Shown here: in pieces, positions 12,201 through 21,123 of the stretch
Layout of the letters: each line of letters starts with the position of its first letter
Position numbering within the stretch: the first letter of the stretch is position 1
Origin: Mayamaea pseudoterrestris
Lineage: Eukaryota > Bacillariophyta > Bacillariophyceae > Sellaphorales > Sellaphoraceae
Length of the DNA: 64,000 bases
Direction: 5' to 3'
Assembly (NCBI GenBank): GCA_027923505.1
Contig: BROI01000022.1
Span: 186,001-250,000 of the forward strand
Notes under the pieces: generated by a model
The model's input: only the letters and a program-made list of their open reading frames with translations
What the model was told of the DNA's origin: nothing
Database searches by the model: none
Made by a program: the position numbers and the translations under genes

Positions 12201-12857
12201 AGGCTGTGATCGCTGCCTTCGTAAATGCGCCATGAGTTTGTGCTCGCCTTCACCTGGAATGCTTGCGTCAGACCAAATTATAATCAAGTGCTTCCAACTT
12301 GGATCTTCCTGAAGACGTTTCCGAATATAAAATCGCAAATAGTCAGATAGCTTTGTCATGAATTTTGTTCCTGGAGTAATCACGTTGGAATCCCAAGCGG
12401 AACTTGCAGCTGGTTTCTTGCTTTGTTGCTTTCCCATGCTTGAACGCACTTGATCTTGAATTTCGGCTAGTTCTCGAGCCTCCTCGGCTGCTCTGAATCG
12501 TCTTGCTCGTTGCTGATTCATTTTGGCTCTTGGCGCCACTCCATCCACGGCCAAGTAAAGTAATCGTCGTGGTCTGACTGCCCGAACAAGTCGATCTACG
12601 TATTTGCAAACGTTTTCAAACATTTCTTGCTCCGTCGCTGGTTGCGGTCCATTCTCCGGATGACTGCAGGGATGAATGATTCCATTCATGTCAATGTATA
12701 GATTGTCGCATTCTAGTCCCGATGGATTGGGGCCTCGCCAGTCCAATGGCATAGGTTGATGGGAAAAGGCATCCATTCTCACTCGTTCCTCGGCAACATT
12801 GGAGACAATCTTTGGATACTTTTCGGACAGCCAGCGGTAGAATGCCGGGACTCCCAT
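9237..12857 (-). CDS. XRN-family 5'-3' exoribonuclease (XRN2/Rat1-like)
   Basis: A 1206-residue intronless gene from ATG 12857. The N-terminus GVPAFYRWLSEKYP and the acidic active-site motifs LYIDMNGIIHPC, AVDGVAPRAKMNQQRARRFR, IPGEGEHKLM, HGLDADLIMLGLATHE and FFVGNDFLPHLPSLDI are all present, so the nuclease core looks intact. The second conserved block includes YVMGLCWVMKYYYDGCPSWK. These enzymes degrade 5'-monophosphate RNA processively, in transcription termination and RNA turnover. Compared with typical Rat1/XRN2 there is no CCHC zinc knuckle after the HFYVCREQVLFG segment, where it usually lies. Residues about 420-660 are an acidic, charged insertion, and the last 250 residues are Gln/Pro/Tyr/Gly-rich and prion-like. 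It is convergent with the GT92 gene, 60 bp apart. Confidence 0.93.
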   Translation of the reverse strand: MGVPAFYRWLSEKYPKIVSNVAEERVRMDAFSHQPMPLDWRGPNPSGLECDNLYIDMNGIIHPCSHPENGPQPATEQEMFENVCKYVDRLVRAVRPRRLLYLAVDGVAPRAKMNQQRARRFRAAEEARELAEIQDQVRSSMGKQQSKKPAASSAWDSNVITPGTKFMTKLSDYLRFYIRKRLQEDPSWKHLIIIWSDASIPGEGEHKLMAHLRRQRSQPGYDPNAVHVLHGLDADLIMLGLATHEAHFYVCREQVLFGRKSVEMAEQRQLDSGHKDQQEQLNQAVGAEAMGLLENQQTPLQRISIPILREYLQAEFEECLRPEYLSFAPSLERLIDDIVFLCFFVGNDFLPHLPSLDIRDGGLDFLFNVYKRILPSLGDYITKSGGNVNLSHVDVILSQVGALEDYVFAMKHESEERNKKFQQDRKARDKQQGGRRNNPGPPPEPTAPVEHHARKGRSSKILGASEQTVVPLSRKHGRKDDTRQSKKIKHMEIEENTRAALALKQSLTAVSGAGNATEELDVGRNKGTDNGAEMLNETATSAGDSASESQYADAQSGESMADESVNRSGSKRKHEQVILIEQDDETAPAEATNTIEAGAVGDAELYEDGAEFCDDDIDVVVDDDELEDNLPKLEEALVEELDPETARVFKDKVQAQIRQKLDEHAKQVEDKVRLHEPGWKDRYYRDKCKADDVEKHGGREHLFRSYVMGLCWVMKYYYDGCPSWKWYYPFHYAPFASDLKNIERFQNDCKSFEQNAPFNPIEQLMAVLPPDSSHAIPVASRWLMLDPESPINDFYPTSVPVDPNGKAMPWLWVVLLPFIEEERLLAAMSPTMSKWTKEELLCNARGMDDGYLYTHNSHPFANKLLTIVDGKTATAPKARLTDSASHGVKGLTGAVRPPLSHEVFPLGDEVSIPLPPNAEATSDSSRVFSDKLHSNEVVVAAFTEPPKLSHKSILLPGARPPPPSLKPDDKIIRRPRLNRFGGTIANMGGSGNNQSHQQGYGSMNISSQERQLAYQNGRGNQMNQPGTRSWGSMEPQQTYRRPLPPPMPQLPHVANPFLAPNRPNGQTAWQGQPTHAPPQPGMNYNMQQPQWQQQHLSQQYQQHSGANYRQQPQQQQYPPQYQQGAHQQRPGQWNQGYQSQQMSNMAQQQRPPQQSFNFRSYNASGGLQPPGYTAQQPAGAIRPRASADIMANLKQQLADTLNKTKR

Positions 12858-13051
12858 GGTTACGTTATTTGCAAGTGGATCGCAGCTGTCTTTGAATGCA
12901 ATTTGCTGTACTGATCACAAGACAAGAATTGAAGCAAAGGAAGAAACTGTTGCAGACGAATGGAACGGGTGGCTGTCCACCTCGAGTGCGACAAAAATCC
13001 AGTCGTGTTGTGACTTCATCGGAATCGACGGCGCGTGTGCCAGGCTTCACA

Positions 13052-13400
13052 GTGCCAAAAACTTTGATTTCAACGGCTGTCGATGCTACACTCTAAACCA
13101 GTGTGCCAAAAACTTTGATTTTCAACGGCTATCACTAATACACTCTTGAGCACAGTGCCAAAAACTTTGATTTTCAACGGCCGTCAATGCTACACTCCGA
13201 ACCAGTGTGCCAAAAACTTTGATTTTCAACGGCTATCCTCGGTACACTCGGGAGCACAGTTCCAAAAACTTTGATTTTCAACGGCTGTCAATGTCACACT
13301 CCGAACCAGTGTGCCAAAAACTTTGATTTTCAACGGCTGTCAATGGTACACTCCGGAGCACAGTGCTAAAAACTTTGATTTTCGACTGCTCGGTACCAGG
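13052..13400 (+). repeat. 52-bp tandem array, seven units alternating in two types
   Basis: Seven copies of a unit starting GTGCCAAAAACTTTGATTTT begin near 13052, 13103, 13155, 13207, 13259, 13311 and 13363, a steady 52-bp period. The last ten or so bases alternate between a CCGAACCAGT type and a GGAGCACAGT type, so the array is really a 104-bp dimer repeated about three and a half times. It lies about 195 bp upstream of the XRN start codon. The CCAAAAACTTTGA core recurs at 44.2 kb in inverted pairs. Confidence 0.9.
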
Positions 13401-16400
13401 GACCTTCTCGACGATCTTGTTCACTTATAGCAATATAAACGACACATGGACCATCGCCGCTGCGTGATATTCAGCACACAAGAAGAATCGCAAGACAATG
13501 CAAGGAAAAGCAGCAAACACAAGACTTGAAAACAAGGATCAAGCAATGTGGTTGTATCGCAGGAGCAGCATGAAGAAGGTCACAGTCAGCAGCCAGCCGC
13601 AGCCACGAGCCGGACGACCAAGGAAGATTGAAACAACGATGACAGTTCCATTTACATGATCAGGCGCATTCAATCAACAGCACTATAAAATATTGACGCA
13701 AGTCATTGTTTCGTACTTCACAAATGGAATCGTAGTTTCCGATGTTTGAGTTGACTCGCGTCAATGAATTTCTTGCCGAGCGACTCAGCGCCAGCGCGTT
13801 ATAACAAGTTATACCCTCGGACTTCACACTGATGGAGGAGCTTGAGATGGATTGATAACGTCAATATGTGTCTATTGGCAATGGATTTGCGAGCGCCTTT
13901 ATTGACGAAACGCTCGCAGAAGCGTCACCATGTCATGACGATGACGCTAGAGCCTCTTTTCATTCGACCATCCAGTCACCACATGCACGAACTGGACCCA
14001 TCCTTTGTTATAAGTCTGCGTCTTTTACCGCGCGGCAGTGGCTTTTTTCACGCATATGGAACGTACGGGACCCTCGTTGACTCGGATGCATTCGCGTTGC
14101 CCCTTCGCGTCGGAGAACACATGGCCGTTCATCAACACGTGCCACATTGGAAATCTTAAAAACTTTTGCAAAGAAAACGCATTGGTTAATCATATTTGGT
14201 GAAAGATGAATCACTCTGGCGAGCCAGATTCGCATTTGGCACTTCGCATGCTGCATAGCGTGTTCTTAATAGTCAACTGTTGGGCGATAAAGGATGTTGT
14301 CTATAGAGACGATGGAATGAATGTAATTGTCCTTTACACAGCGAATTAGTAATATGCTTGCCATCGTTACATAATGCCCATACGTAGAGCCATCCGTATG
14401 GCCAAATCAAGCCGTGCGACTTTGAACCTCATGGATGGTAACTCTTCATCGGCACCATCCCCTTTGAAAGCGCATGGCACCTACCTTGTCAAGTCAGTGA
14501 AACAGTAGCCGAGTCCTCTCGGCCGTCAGCAGCTGCAAAGCGCCTTATAATTCAATACGAAGTGCAATGTACAAGCAGCAATCGTCCATCCTTCCTTCCG
14601 AGAAGCCGAGCAATCCAATGCATGCACATGTTTAAATCCTCCGTTATTATCGACATTCTTCATGGCAACGAATCTTGCTACAAAAGTTTCGCATCGTAGT
14701 ATAATAGCCGAGTTTCATTAACAAATGGAACCGTATTTTTTTATCAAGAAGAGTACGACAATTTGGATCGTCGGTCATCAGTCGTCGGTTGCTTCTAGTC
14801 CAGCCACCTCCAAATGCAGCGACCTTGACTATGTAAACCCGAATCAACTGAACCGATGCAAATGCCCATTGAATTGTGCGCCGAGGCTAAAGGGTACTGC
14901 GCGATTGTGCGTAATGATCGGCATATTGCCTCGATCATTCCTTGACAGCATATTGCCAGTCGCTATGCCAATTTTGAAAGAGCTGGTGATCCGCGAGACG
15001 GCCCAAGCCCTCATAAGTCGATAATCACATATATCTTTCACAATGAAAAAGGAAAAAAGTCTCCAGCTTGCGTCCATCAAGATGTTGGTAGGAGTGCGGC
15101 CCAATAAGAGCTTAATCATTGAAACTTTACGACAAGGAGTGCAACTGCAGTCGCTTGGCCCGTTAGAATTGCATCTGCATGCCGATAAAGCAGGAAGTTT
15201 CCAAGAACAGGCAGCTTTCGCAAGATAGGATAACGGGCATCGATTACATCGAGATGCAGCAACGAGGAAGGTCAGCATGATGGCGTCCACATCAACCACG
15301 CTGCTTGTGAGGTAACCAGTTTTGCCGTGGACAGATGAGTTGGCATTTCTCATCGCCACCGACCGCCATGTCTGCCACAAGACATACTCCTGTATGACGT
15401 CGATTACCTCCCGCTGTCAGCGCTTTCGTCAAGCAAGTATAGCTTTTTCGGACGCCACTGCCGCATCAAAATTGCTGGTCCGGCGTTTCGTACGAGGCAG
15501 CAACAGCTGCTTTAAATACAATTATTGTTGCAGTGCCCGACGATCTTCCAACATGTAACGTTTGGCCGCGCATGCCGTAACGAGCCACCACTCTAAGCTG
15601 AAGACAGTTAACAATTTTATTCCTCAATCCTTTCGACGCAACGTCGCAACGGGCGAATACCGCCGTGCGAGAACGTCGTATATACACATGACATGCACAT
15701 GTCGATCACATTCAAGCGACACATGGCAAATTCAAGCTCCTTACACACATGCTTAATGCCGACTAGCGCAAATTCAATATGCAGCGAGCTTTCCACTTCT
15801 TGAGCCTTGTATTGTTCCGCTTTGCGTCGGCAAAGGTGAACATGTCCATGGCAAAGTTGCTCCCAATCCAATATATATACTGAGAGGCGCTAAACTTCAA
15901 TCTTGAGTTCAACCCTCTTGGCCAACTCGGCATTGCTGCAACTTTTCTCGAAGCAAACGTCCCCATTTGATCGTTGTGGCGTACTGTAATGTGCTATACT
16001 GCAGGCATTTGAGCAAAGACGTTGTAGCAAAATTTGTTTTCCATCATTAACCTTCCAATGAATATCTCGTAGCACCATGATTGTCGGTTGGCAGAGCGCT
16101 GCAGTAATGACAGCCAATGCCTGACGTGCACATCCTCTACTGTACCGGTAGGTTGCTTCGTAGATCGCAAACTACATGATTCTCCTCCGTGAGTCCTGCC
16201 GTGGATGCTGATGCTCTCAAAGTCAGCTTGAGTCGATGCGTGCCGACCAATGTGCATGGTCTGCTCCATCATTTACTGGAAATGTACGTCGTACGTCGTC
16301 GTATCAGAAGACTAGCGTTGGCAATTTTTGCCATCATTGAATGTCAATAGCCTTATATGCATTGGGCGATGATACGTCCGTCAAGTGCAACAAGAAAAAT

Positions 16401-16560
16401 GAAGTGTGCGATGGAACGACTCGATGTTGACGAAAACCTTTCCTGTAACGCTACGACATTCAAAGAGCCAAAGAGCCATATGATTGGTTGAAAGATCTTT
16501 CGTCAGTTTATGTGAAAATGGACCCAACAGGAGATCTTTGTTTCGATTGGCTAGACCGAG
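13401..16560. other. Gene-poor region, no supported gene
   Basis: About 3.2 kb with no frame that carries a recognisable domain, low-complexity bias or splice-supported continuation. The longest open stretches are 105 codons (13842-14159, plus) and 178 codons (14844-15380, minus). The latter is rich in Cys and Arg in a way expected of antisense noise and has no convincing homologue in my memory. It might hold a decayed gene or old transposon, but nothing identifies one. No tRNA-like cloverleaf was noticed. Confidence 0.45.
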
Positions 16561-16647
16561 TGACAATAACTTTGAAAACTGGCCCAAGAGAGTTCAATTC
16601 ATTTCATTGGTCTATTTCGTGACCAATAACTTTGAAAACAGGCCCAA
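16561..16647 (+). repeat. Two-copy 59-bp direct repeat upstream of the DUF1769 gene
   Basis: The segments CAATAACTTTGAAAACTGGC (from about 16564) and CAATAACTTTGAAAACAGGC (from about 16623) are near-identical and 59 bp apart. Both are followed by CCAA and are flanked by ATTGG/CCAAT-type boxes. They lie 230-320 bp before the ATG at 16880. The AACTTTGAAAA part resembles the core of the repeats at 13.1 and 44.2 kb. Confidence 0.6.
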
Positions 16648-16879
16648 CTAACTTTGTGTGATTTGATTGGTCATATACGAGTCATTAATGACGGTAGAGC
16701 TTCCGAGTGAACCTTGCGTGACGCAATTCCAAGGCATGAACGGCCGTCGACGCTTGGATCGAGGCACAGTAGCCAACAAGACTGCCAAACAAGCGATAGC
16801 AGACGAGAGTCTATGACAGTATAGCTTCTTTCTAGCAAGAGTAGCTGCCTGAACGATCATTCCATCGCCATTTTGCAGC

Positions 16880-18266
16880 ATGCCTCGCGTTCGAATCCTC
16901 GAGTCCAAGCTCGGCAAAAAGGCAGGCGCCGCGCCAAGCAACGCAACGAGTACACCGTCGGCTCCAACAGCCTCCATGATACAGGGCCGATGGGACGATT
17001 CCAGTCGCGACTTGACTGACAATGGTTCCGGCGTCTTGCTTGCCTCGACTCCATCACTGGATGAGCGCGACAAGAATCACATCGGTCAGCATCCGGCGCT
17101 ACGCGACTTGACCATTATGAATACGCAATCCAAGGTTCGACTGGTTCCAAATGGACCGCCGACGGAATTGAGTAACGAATGCTTCGACGGAAAGGTCATG
17201 TTAATGATACGAACGCCAGATGTCGATGACTTGGAGCATTCCGGAATTCACTTCGATGCCTTGTGTCAAGAGCTAGACCTTTGCGACTCGGCGGTGCAAA
17301 TGAGTAAATACTTTGCCGGCAAGAAGCGAAGATTTGAGTTTCAGTTTCAAATTAAATTGAAGAGTGAGTCATGCACGAGTATTTTGATATGGCTACTGCA
17401 TTTGGTGTGAGGAGAGAGAGGAGGTGAAACGAGAGGCTGGTGACCGGCGACGACATTTTGCTTCATTGAATTTCCCAGCTATATTTCGCATTCGTTTATT
17501 GTTTCTTTCGCTCATTCGACGTTTCATTCCCTTCACTTTGACAGAGATACCCGAAGGACCGCTCTTTCTCGGCTGCGAGCTGGAGCATGCCATCAAGATT
17601 GGAACACTTACCAAGGGGTTGGTGGGCATTCTACTCGCCATGGTGCGACGCATTAATCCAGGCTTTCATTACGCTTGGGGACCAACCTCGGCGGCTTGTA
17701 CCACTACCAATCCTCCCGGAGAATATGAAAAGACGCACTTGTCATTTCCAGTGGAAGCAAGCATGGATCGCATTGTCATTACCAAACCCAACCAGACGCC
17801 ACCAACCCTTGGCGAGGAACTCATGGAATCCAATGAATCAGTCAAGCGCCGACGCAAAATTGGCGCCGGCGCCGTCGATTGGAACCTACAAGACACGTAC
17901 ACCATGTGCCTTTGGAGTGCCTACTGCGACTGGATCAAGTGGAAGTCCTTGAATGTACCTGGCGTGACGCCATTTCTGTTGTCGCGCGTCACTGGCACGC
18001 AGCCAATTTACTTGAGCGTTTACGAAATCACTGGCATTGATCCGCATGAATACAGGCGGCGTCGAGGCGTTCCGCACTATCGCAAAGATTTGAACGTTTA
18101 CACCTGCTTGGAGTTTGCGCATCAGTATCACACGACGGGCGGGCTGGCGGAGAAACTGCTTGGCAAGAGCAAGACGGCCGGAGTCATTAGCACGGAACAG
18201 AGTCTACCGGATACAGAGTCACTGGACGATTCGGATTTTGAGACGGCTAGTCGAGCGACAGTATAG
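16880..18266 (+). CDS. DUF1769-family protein
   Basis: Two exons, 16880-17363 and 17545-18266, 401 residues. The 181-bp intron (GTGAGT...GACAG) joins FQFQIKLK directly to KIPEGPLFLGCELE. This is the typical DUF1769 core, in which a strand of hydrophobic and charged residues is followed by a G-x-L-F-x-G-x-E motif. Residues about 95-160 (FDGKVMLMIRTPDVDD, YFAGKKRRFEFQFQ) belong to the same domain. No signal peptide or membrane segment is seen. The family is shared by fungi, algae and other protists and has no established biochemical role that I can state. It is convergent with the RBBP5 gene, with about 210 bp between the stops. Confidence 0.8.
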
Positions 18267-18476
18267 ATTCAAATGGGCGGCGAGTCGTTTGAGGTGCAGT
18301 AATGGTTTTTCGCTGGCATTACTGTTAGGTCGCATGAGACTGCATCTAAATAATAAACACTAGTCTACAGTGGTTTCTGTGGCTCTTTAGCAGCTGTTTA
18401 TTAAGATCACCAACATAGCATTAATGGACATATGGAACTGGAGCCTCAAAGTACTGCAATGCGTTTGATCATCGTA

Positions 18477-20783
18477 TTACTCTTCCAGTCCTGACGGCAA
18501 CGAACACGTGGGCCGCACCAAAGTGCTGCAAAGCGTTGTTTCGAAATTAAAAACTTCCTCTTCGCCCTCCGAATCAGATGCAAAGACAGGGACCTTTTCC
18601 ACATTCAAGACATCTACAAAATCTGTCTCGTTATCGCGTGTCGACTGCTTATTAGCCTCTTCTGACAAGAATCGTCCATCGGCGTCCACGTCGAACTCAT
18701 CTTCCTCCTCCACGTACTCAACATTGGCCGGCAGCATTTGGAAATCCGGAGCAAACGCCGTCCAGTCCATTTTGGGCCCCCAAACATCAATCAACCCATC
18801 GCTCGTCGCCACGGCGATAAAGGCGCGAGTCGGATGCCATGCGACGCTGTACAACTGCACGGGCGACCCCGTTAGTTTGTCTATGAGCGCCCCTGTCGAG
18901 GTGCTCCAGACATATAGCTCGTACTTGTTATCGTCTCCATTTGCTCCAGCTACCAAGTATTCACCATCCATTCCACTCAAGTCGCAGCAGACAAACTTGA
19001 CTTTGGATACCAAGTCTTGAAAGAGCCAGGTTGGCTTCCGGTCCATCACTGGACCATTTTGCCAAAGTTCGTCAGTGGAAAACAGCCGCAACGCACCATC
19101 CGCCGAGTTGACAACAAGGTACTTGCCGTTGCGTGACACCAGCAAGTGCCACGCTGTCGAGCCACCAAGCGATATCTTAAAATGGCATGCGGTATTAGGA
19201 AGCCTTGCGGGGTACGAGGCTCGTTGGTCCGACGGTCGATCCCCATCTATGGCGCTATCTGTCCCTGTTGCTGTTGTTGTCGGAAAGGGCCAATCATCTC
19301 GTCGCAATAGCGCCCTCCAAATTGCAGCAACGTCAAACCCAAGCAGCATTCCATTCTTGGTCGCTGCATAAACGCGATCCCCGTGGCGATCAAAGGATGC
19401 ACATGTAATGCTTGACGACGATGACGATCCTTCATTCCATAGTTGCACAATGACTGCTACTGGTTGTTGTTGTCCTCGAATGCTTTGGCTCGCGTAAGTG
19501 TTAATGTTGCCTTGTAAACGTTCGCTCATCGCCTGCTGCATTCCGCGACTAGATGTATGTTCAAAGGCTGATTTTGGCACCCAAAACAAGACCAAGCTTC
19601 CGTCACTCAAGACAGCGAGCCCTCCCGTGGGGCATCGCGGACAAGTTTGCACCGGACCGCCAATGGGCAAGTCAAAGTCGAAAGATACACACGGATGTTT
19701 GCGTAATGGTGACTGCGCCCATGACGACGACGAGTCATGCGTGGCGCCGGCATGTCGTGTCGTGGCTGATGCAATCGCTTGGTTTAACACGTGGACTGGA
19801 ATTGTGTCTCCAGGTTGTAGCAGAACATGCGAAAGATGGCGTCGACGCGGTGGTGAATCAGACTCGGAATGGCTTGTTTGAAGATTGGGATGAATTATAG
19901 TCGCGTGAATTGTTGCAGCAGCAGCTTCGGCTGGCGAATCCGCGGAAATCTTGTCGGACAGTGCTGCTTCGTCTCCCGCCTTTTCCTCATCGTCATTGTC
20001 ATCACTATCATCGTTATCATCTCCAGCTACTTCCTTTGCTTGCAGCTGCTGTTGTTTCTTTTGGTTTGCCTTTTTTTGTCGCAATAGCCCCATCCAAGCC
20101 TGCTGCCGCCCAAAGGGATGCTCATTGTCCCATAGCCGCACCATTGATGCGCCAACGCCAGCGCTCAAGAGAATGCGAGACTGCCTGGACCAGCTGACAC
20201 TAGTGACTCCATGAGTCTCATGCTTATCGCTAATCCTGCCTTCTAGCTGCTCATTGTCGTTGCTGCTACTGCTGACATTTGTTGCTGCTGGTTTTTCATT
20301 TGTCAGGCACTTGCTACTGTACAAGGCAACGAGCGATCGACTGGCTACTGAAAAGAAAGCCAGCGTCCCTGATCCATATCCACAGGCAAGAAAGGATCCT
20401 CGTCGATTAAACTGCAAGTGATAGGCGGCTCTATACTCTTGATCCTCCTCGTCAATTCCGTCCATATCGTTTGTGATATAATCATCATTCATTCCTCGCT
20501 TGCGCCTGACTTTGGCAGCCTTTGCCTGTCGCGCCACTGCGGCTGCTGCAAATTTCTTGGCCTTGCGTGAGACGGCCGCTTCCTTTTCATTGGTAGTTGT
20601 TGTCTCCGTAGCAGCTTCAGGTGATAATGTCTTGCTAGTATTTGCTTCCTCGTGTTGCTCCTGCTCCTGCTGCTGCTTGTGCTTATATGATGAGTAAAAG
20701 TGAAGACTGGGCGCCAACGACAACGTCGAATCAATGCGATCAGGGACTTGGCGTCCGAACGGATTCAGTAGTTCCAAATTCAT
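18477..20783 (-). CDS. RBBP5/Swd1-like WD40 subunit of the SET1/COMPASS complex
   Basis: A 768-residue intronless gene whose first residues, MNLELLNPFG, match the characteristic RBBP5 start MNLELLESFG. WD-type repeats include FNRRGSFLACGYGSGTLAFF, HGVTSVSWSRQSRILLSAGV and LYSVAWHPTRAFIAVATSDG. The family-specific C-terminal block follows (DWTAFAPDFQMLPANVEYVE, EEDEFDVD). That block corresponds to the activation and hinge segment by which RBBP5 contacts the SET-domain methyltransferase and ASH2L in H3K4 methylation. The protein is longer than the human one (538 residues) because of low-complexity insertions at about residues 35-105 and 230-350. Nuclear location is expected. Confidence 0.9.
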   Translation of the reverse strand: MNLELLNPFGRQVPDRIDSTLSLAPSLHFYSSYKHKQQQEQEQHEEANTSKTLSPEAATETTTTNEKEAAVSRKAKKFAAAAVARQAKAAKVRRKRGMNDDYITNDMDGIDEEDQEYRAAYHLQFNRRGSFLACGYGSGTLAFFSVASRSLVALYSSKCLTNEKPAATNVSSSSNDNEQLEGRISDKHETHGVTSVSWSRQSRILLSAGVGASMVRLWDNEHPFGRQQAWMGLLRQKKANQKKQQQLQAKEVAGDDNDDSDDNDDEEKAGDEAALSDKISADSPAEAAAATIHATIIHPNLQTSHSESDSPPRRRHLSHVLLQPGDTIPVHVLNQAIASATTRHAGATHDSSSSWAQSPLRKHPCVSFDFDLPIGGPVQTCPRCPTGGLAVLSDGSLVLFWVPKSAFEHTSSRGMQQAMSERLQGNINTYASQSIRGQQQPVAVIVQLWNEGSSSSSSITCASFDRHGDRVYAATKNGMLLGFDVAAIWRALLRRDDWPFPTTTATGTDSAIDGDRPSDQRASYPARLPNTACHFKISLGGSTAWHLLVSRNGKYLVVNSADGALRLFSTDELWQNGPVMDRKPTWLFQDLVSKVKFVCCDLSGMDGEYLVAGANGDDNKYELYVWSTSTGALIDKLTGSPVQLYSVAWHPTRAFIAVATSDGLIDVWGPKMDWTAFAPDFQMLPANVEYVEEEDEFDVDADGRFLSEEANKQSTRDNETDFVDVLNVEKVPVFASDSEGEEEVFNFETTLCSTLVRPTCSLPSGLEE

Positions 20784-21123
20784 TTTACAACTGTTGAGTA
20801 CAGTAGTATATAGTAATATTGAGTAGTGGGTAGTGCTATCTATAGCCGAAGCTTGGGTTCATCTTTTGGATCGTCGTCATGATGGTGGATCGAGTGGGTT
20901 TCACTCGGAAGTCGTAGCGGTACTTCTATCTGTCGCATCCTTTCTCTTTTCAGTCCCGCGAAACGAATGTGACCTTTCAAATGACCGCGCGAGCGCGGTT
21001 CGAACAATCGAAAGAACGGAGGCCAAAGCAAGGGATCAAAACGACTTGCGCTTGCTTGGCTCTTGTCGTCTACTCTCACAGCAACGTTACCATTGTCCAT
21101 ACATTCAAAAGCTAAATTGATCA

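Noticed and set aside
14844-15380. 178-codon minus-strand frame in the gene-poor region
   Set aside because: No recognisable domain, biased Cys/Arg content and no splice-supported extension. Listed only as part of a gene-free stretch.
16880-16910. A tRNA-like GTTCGAATCC box
   Set aside because: It lies inside the start of the DUF1769 coding sequence and has no surrounding cloverleaf.
18477-20783. RBBP5-like gene and the SET genes as parts of one methylation cluster
   Set aside because: The SET proteins carry signal peptides and are unlike SET1 or MLL, so a shared nuclear complex is not supported.
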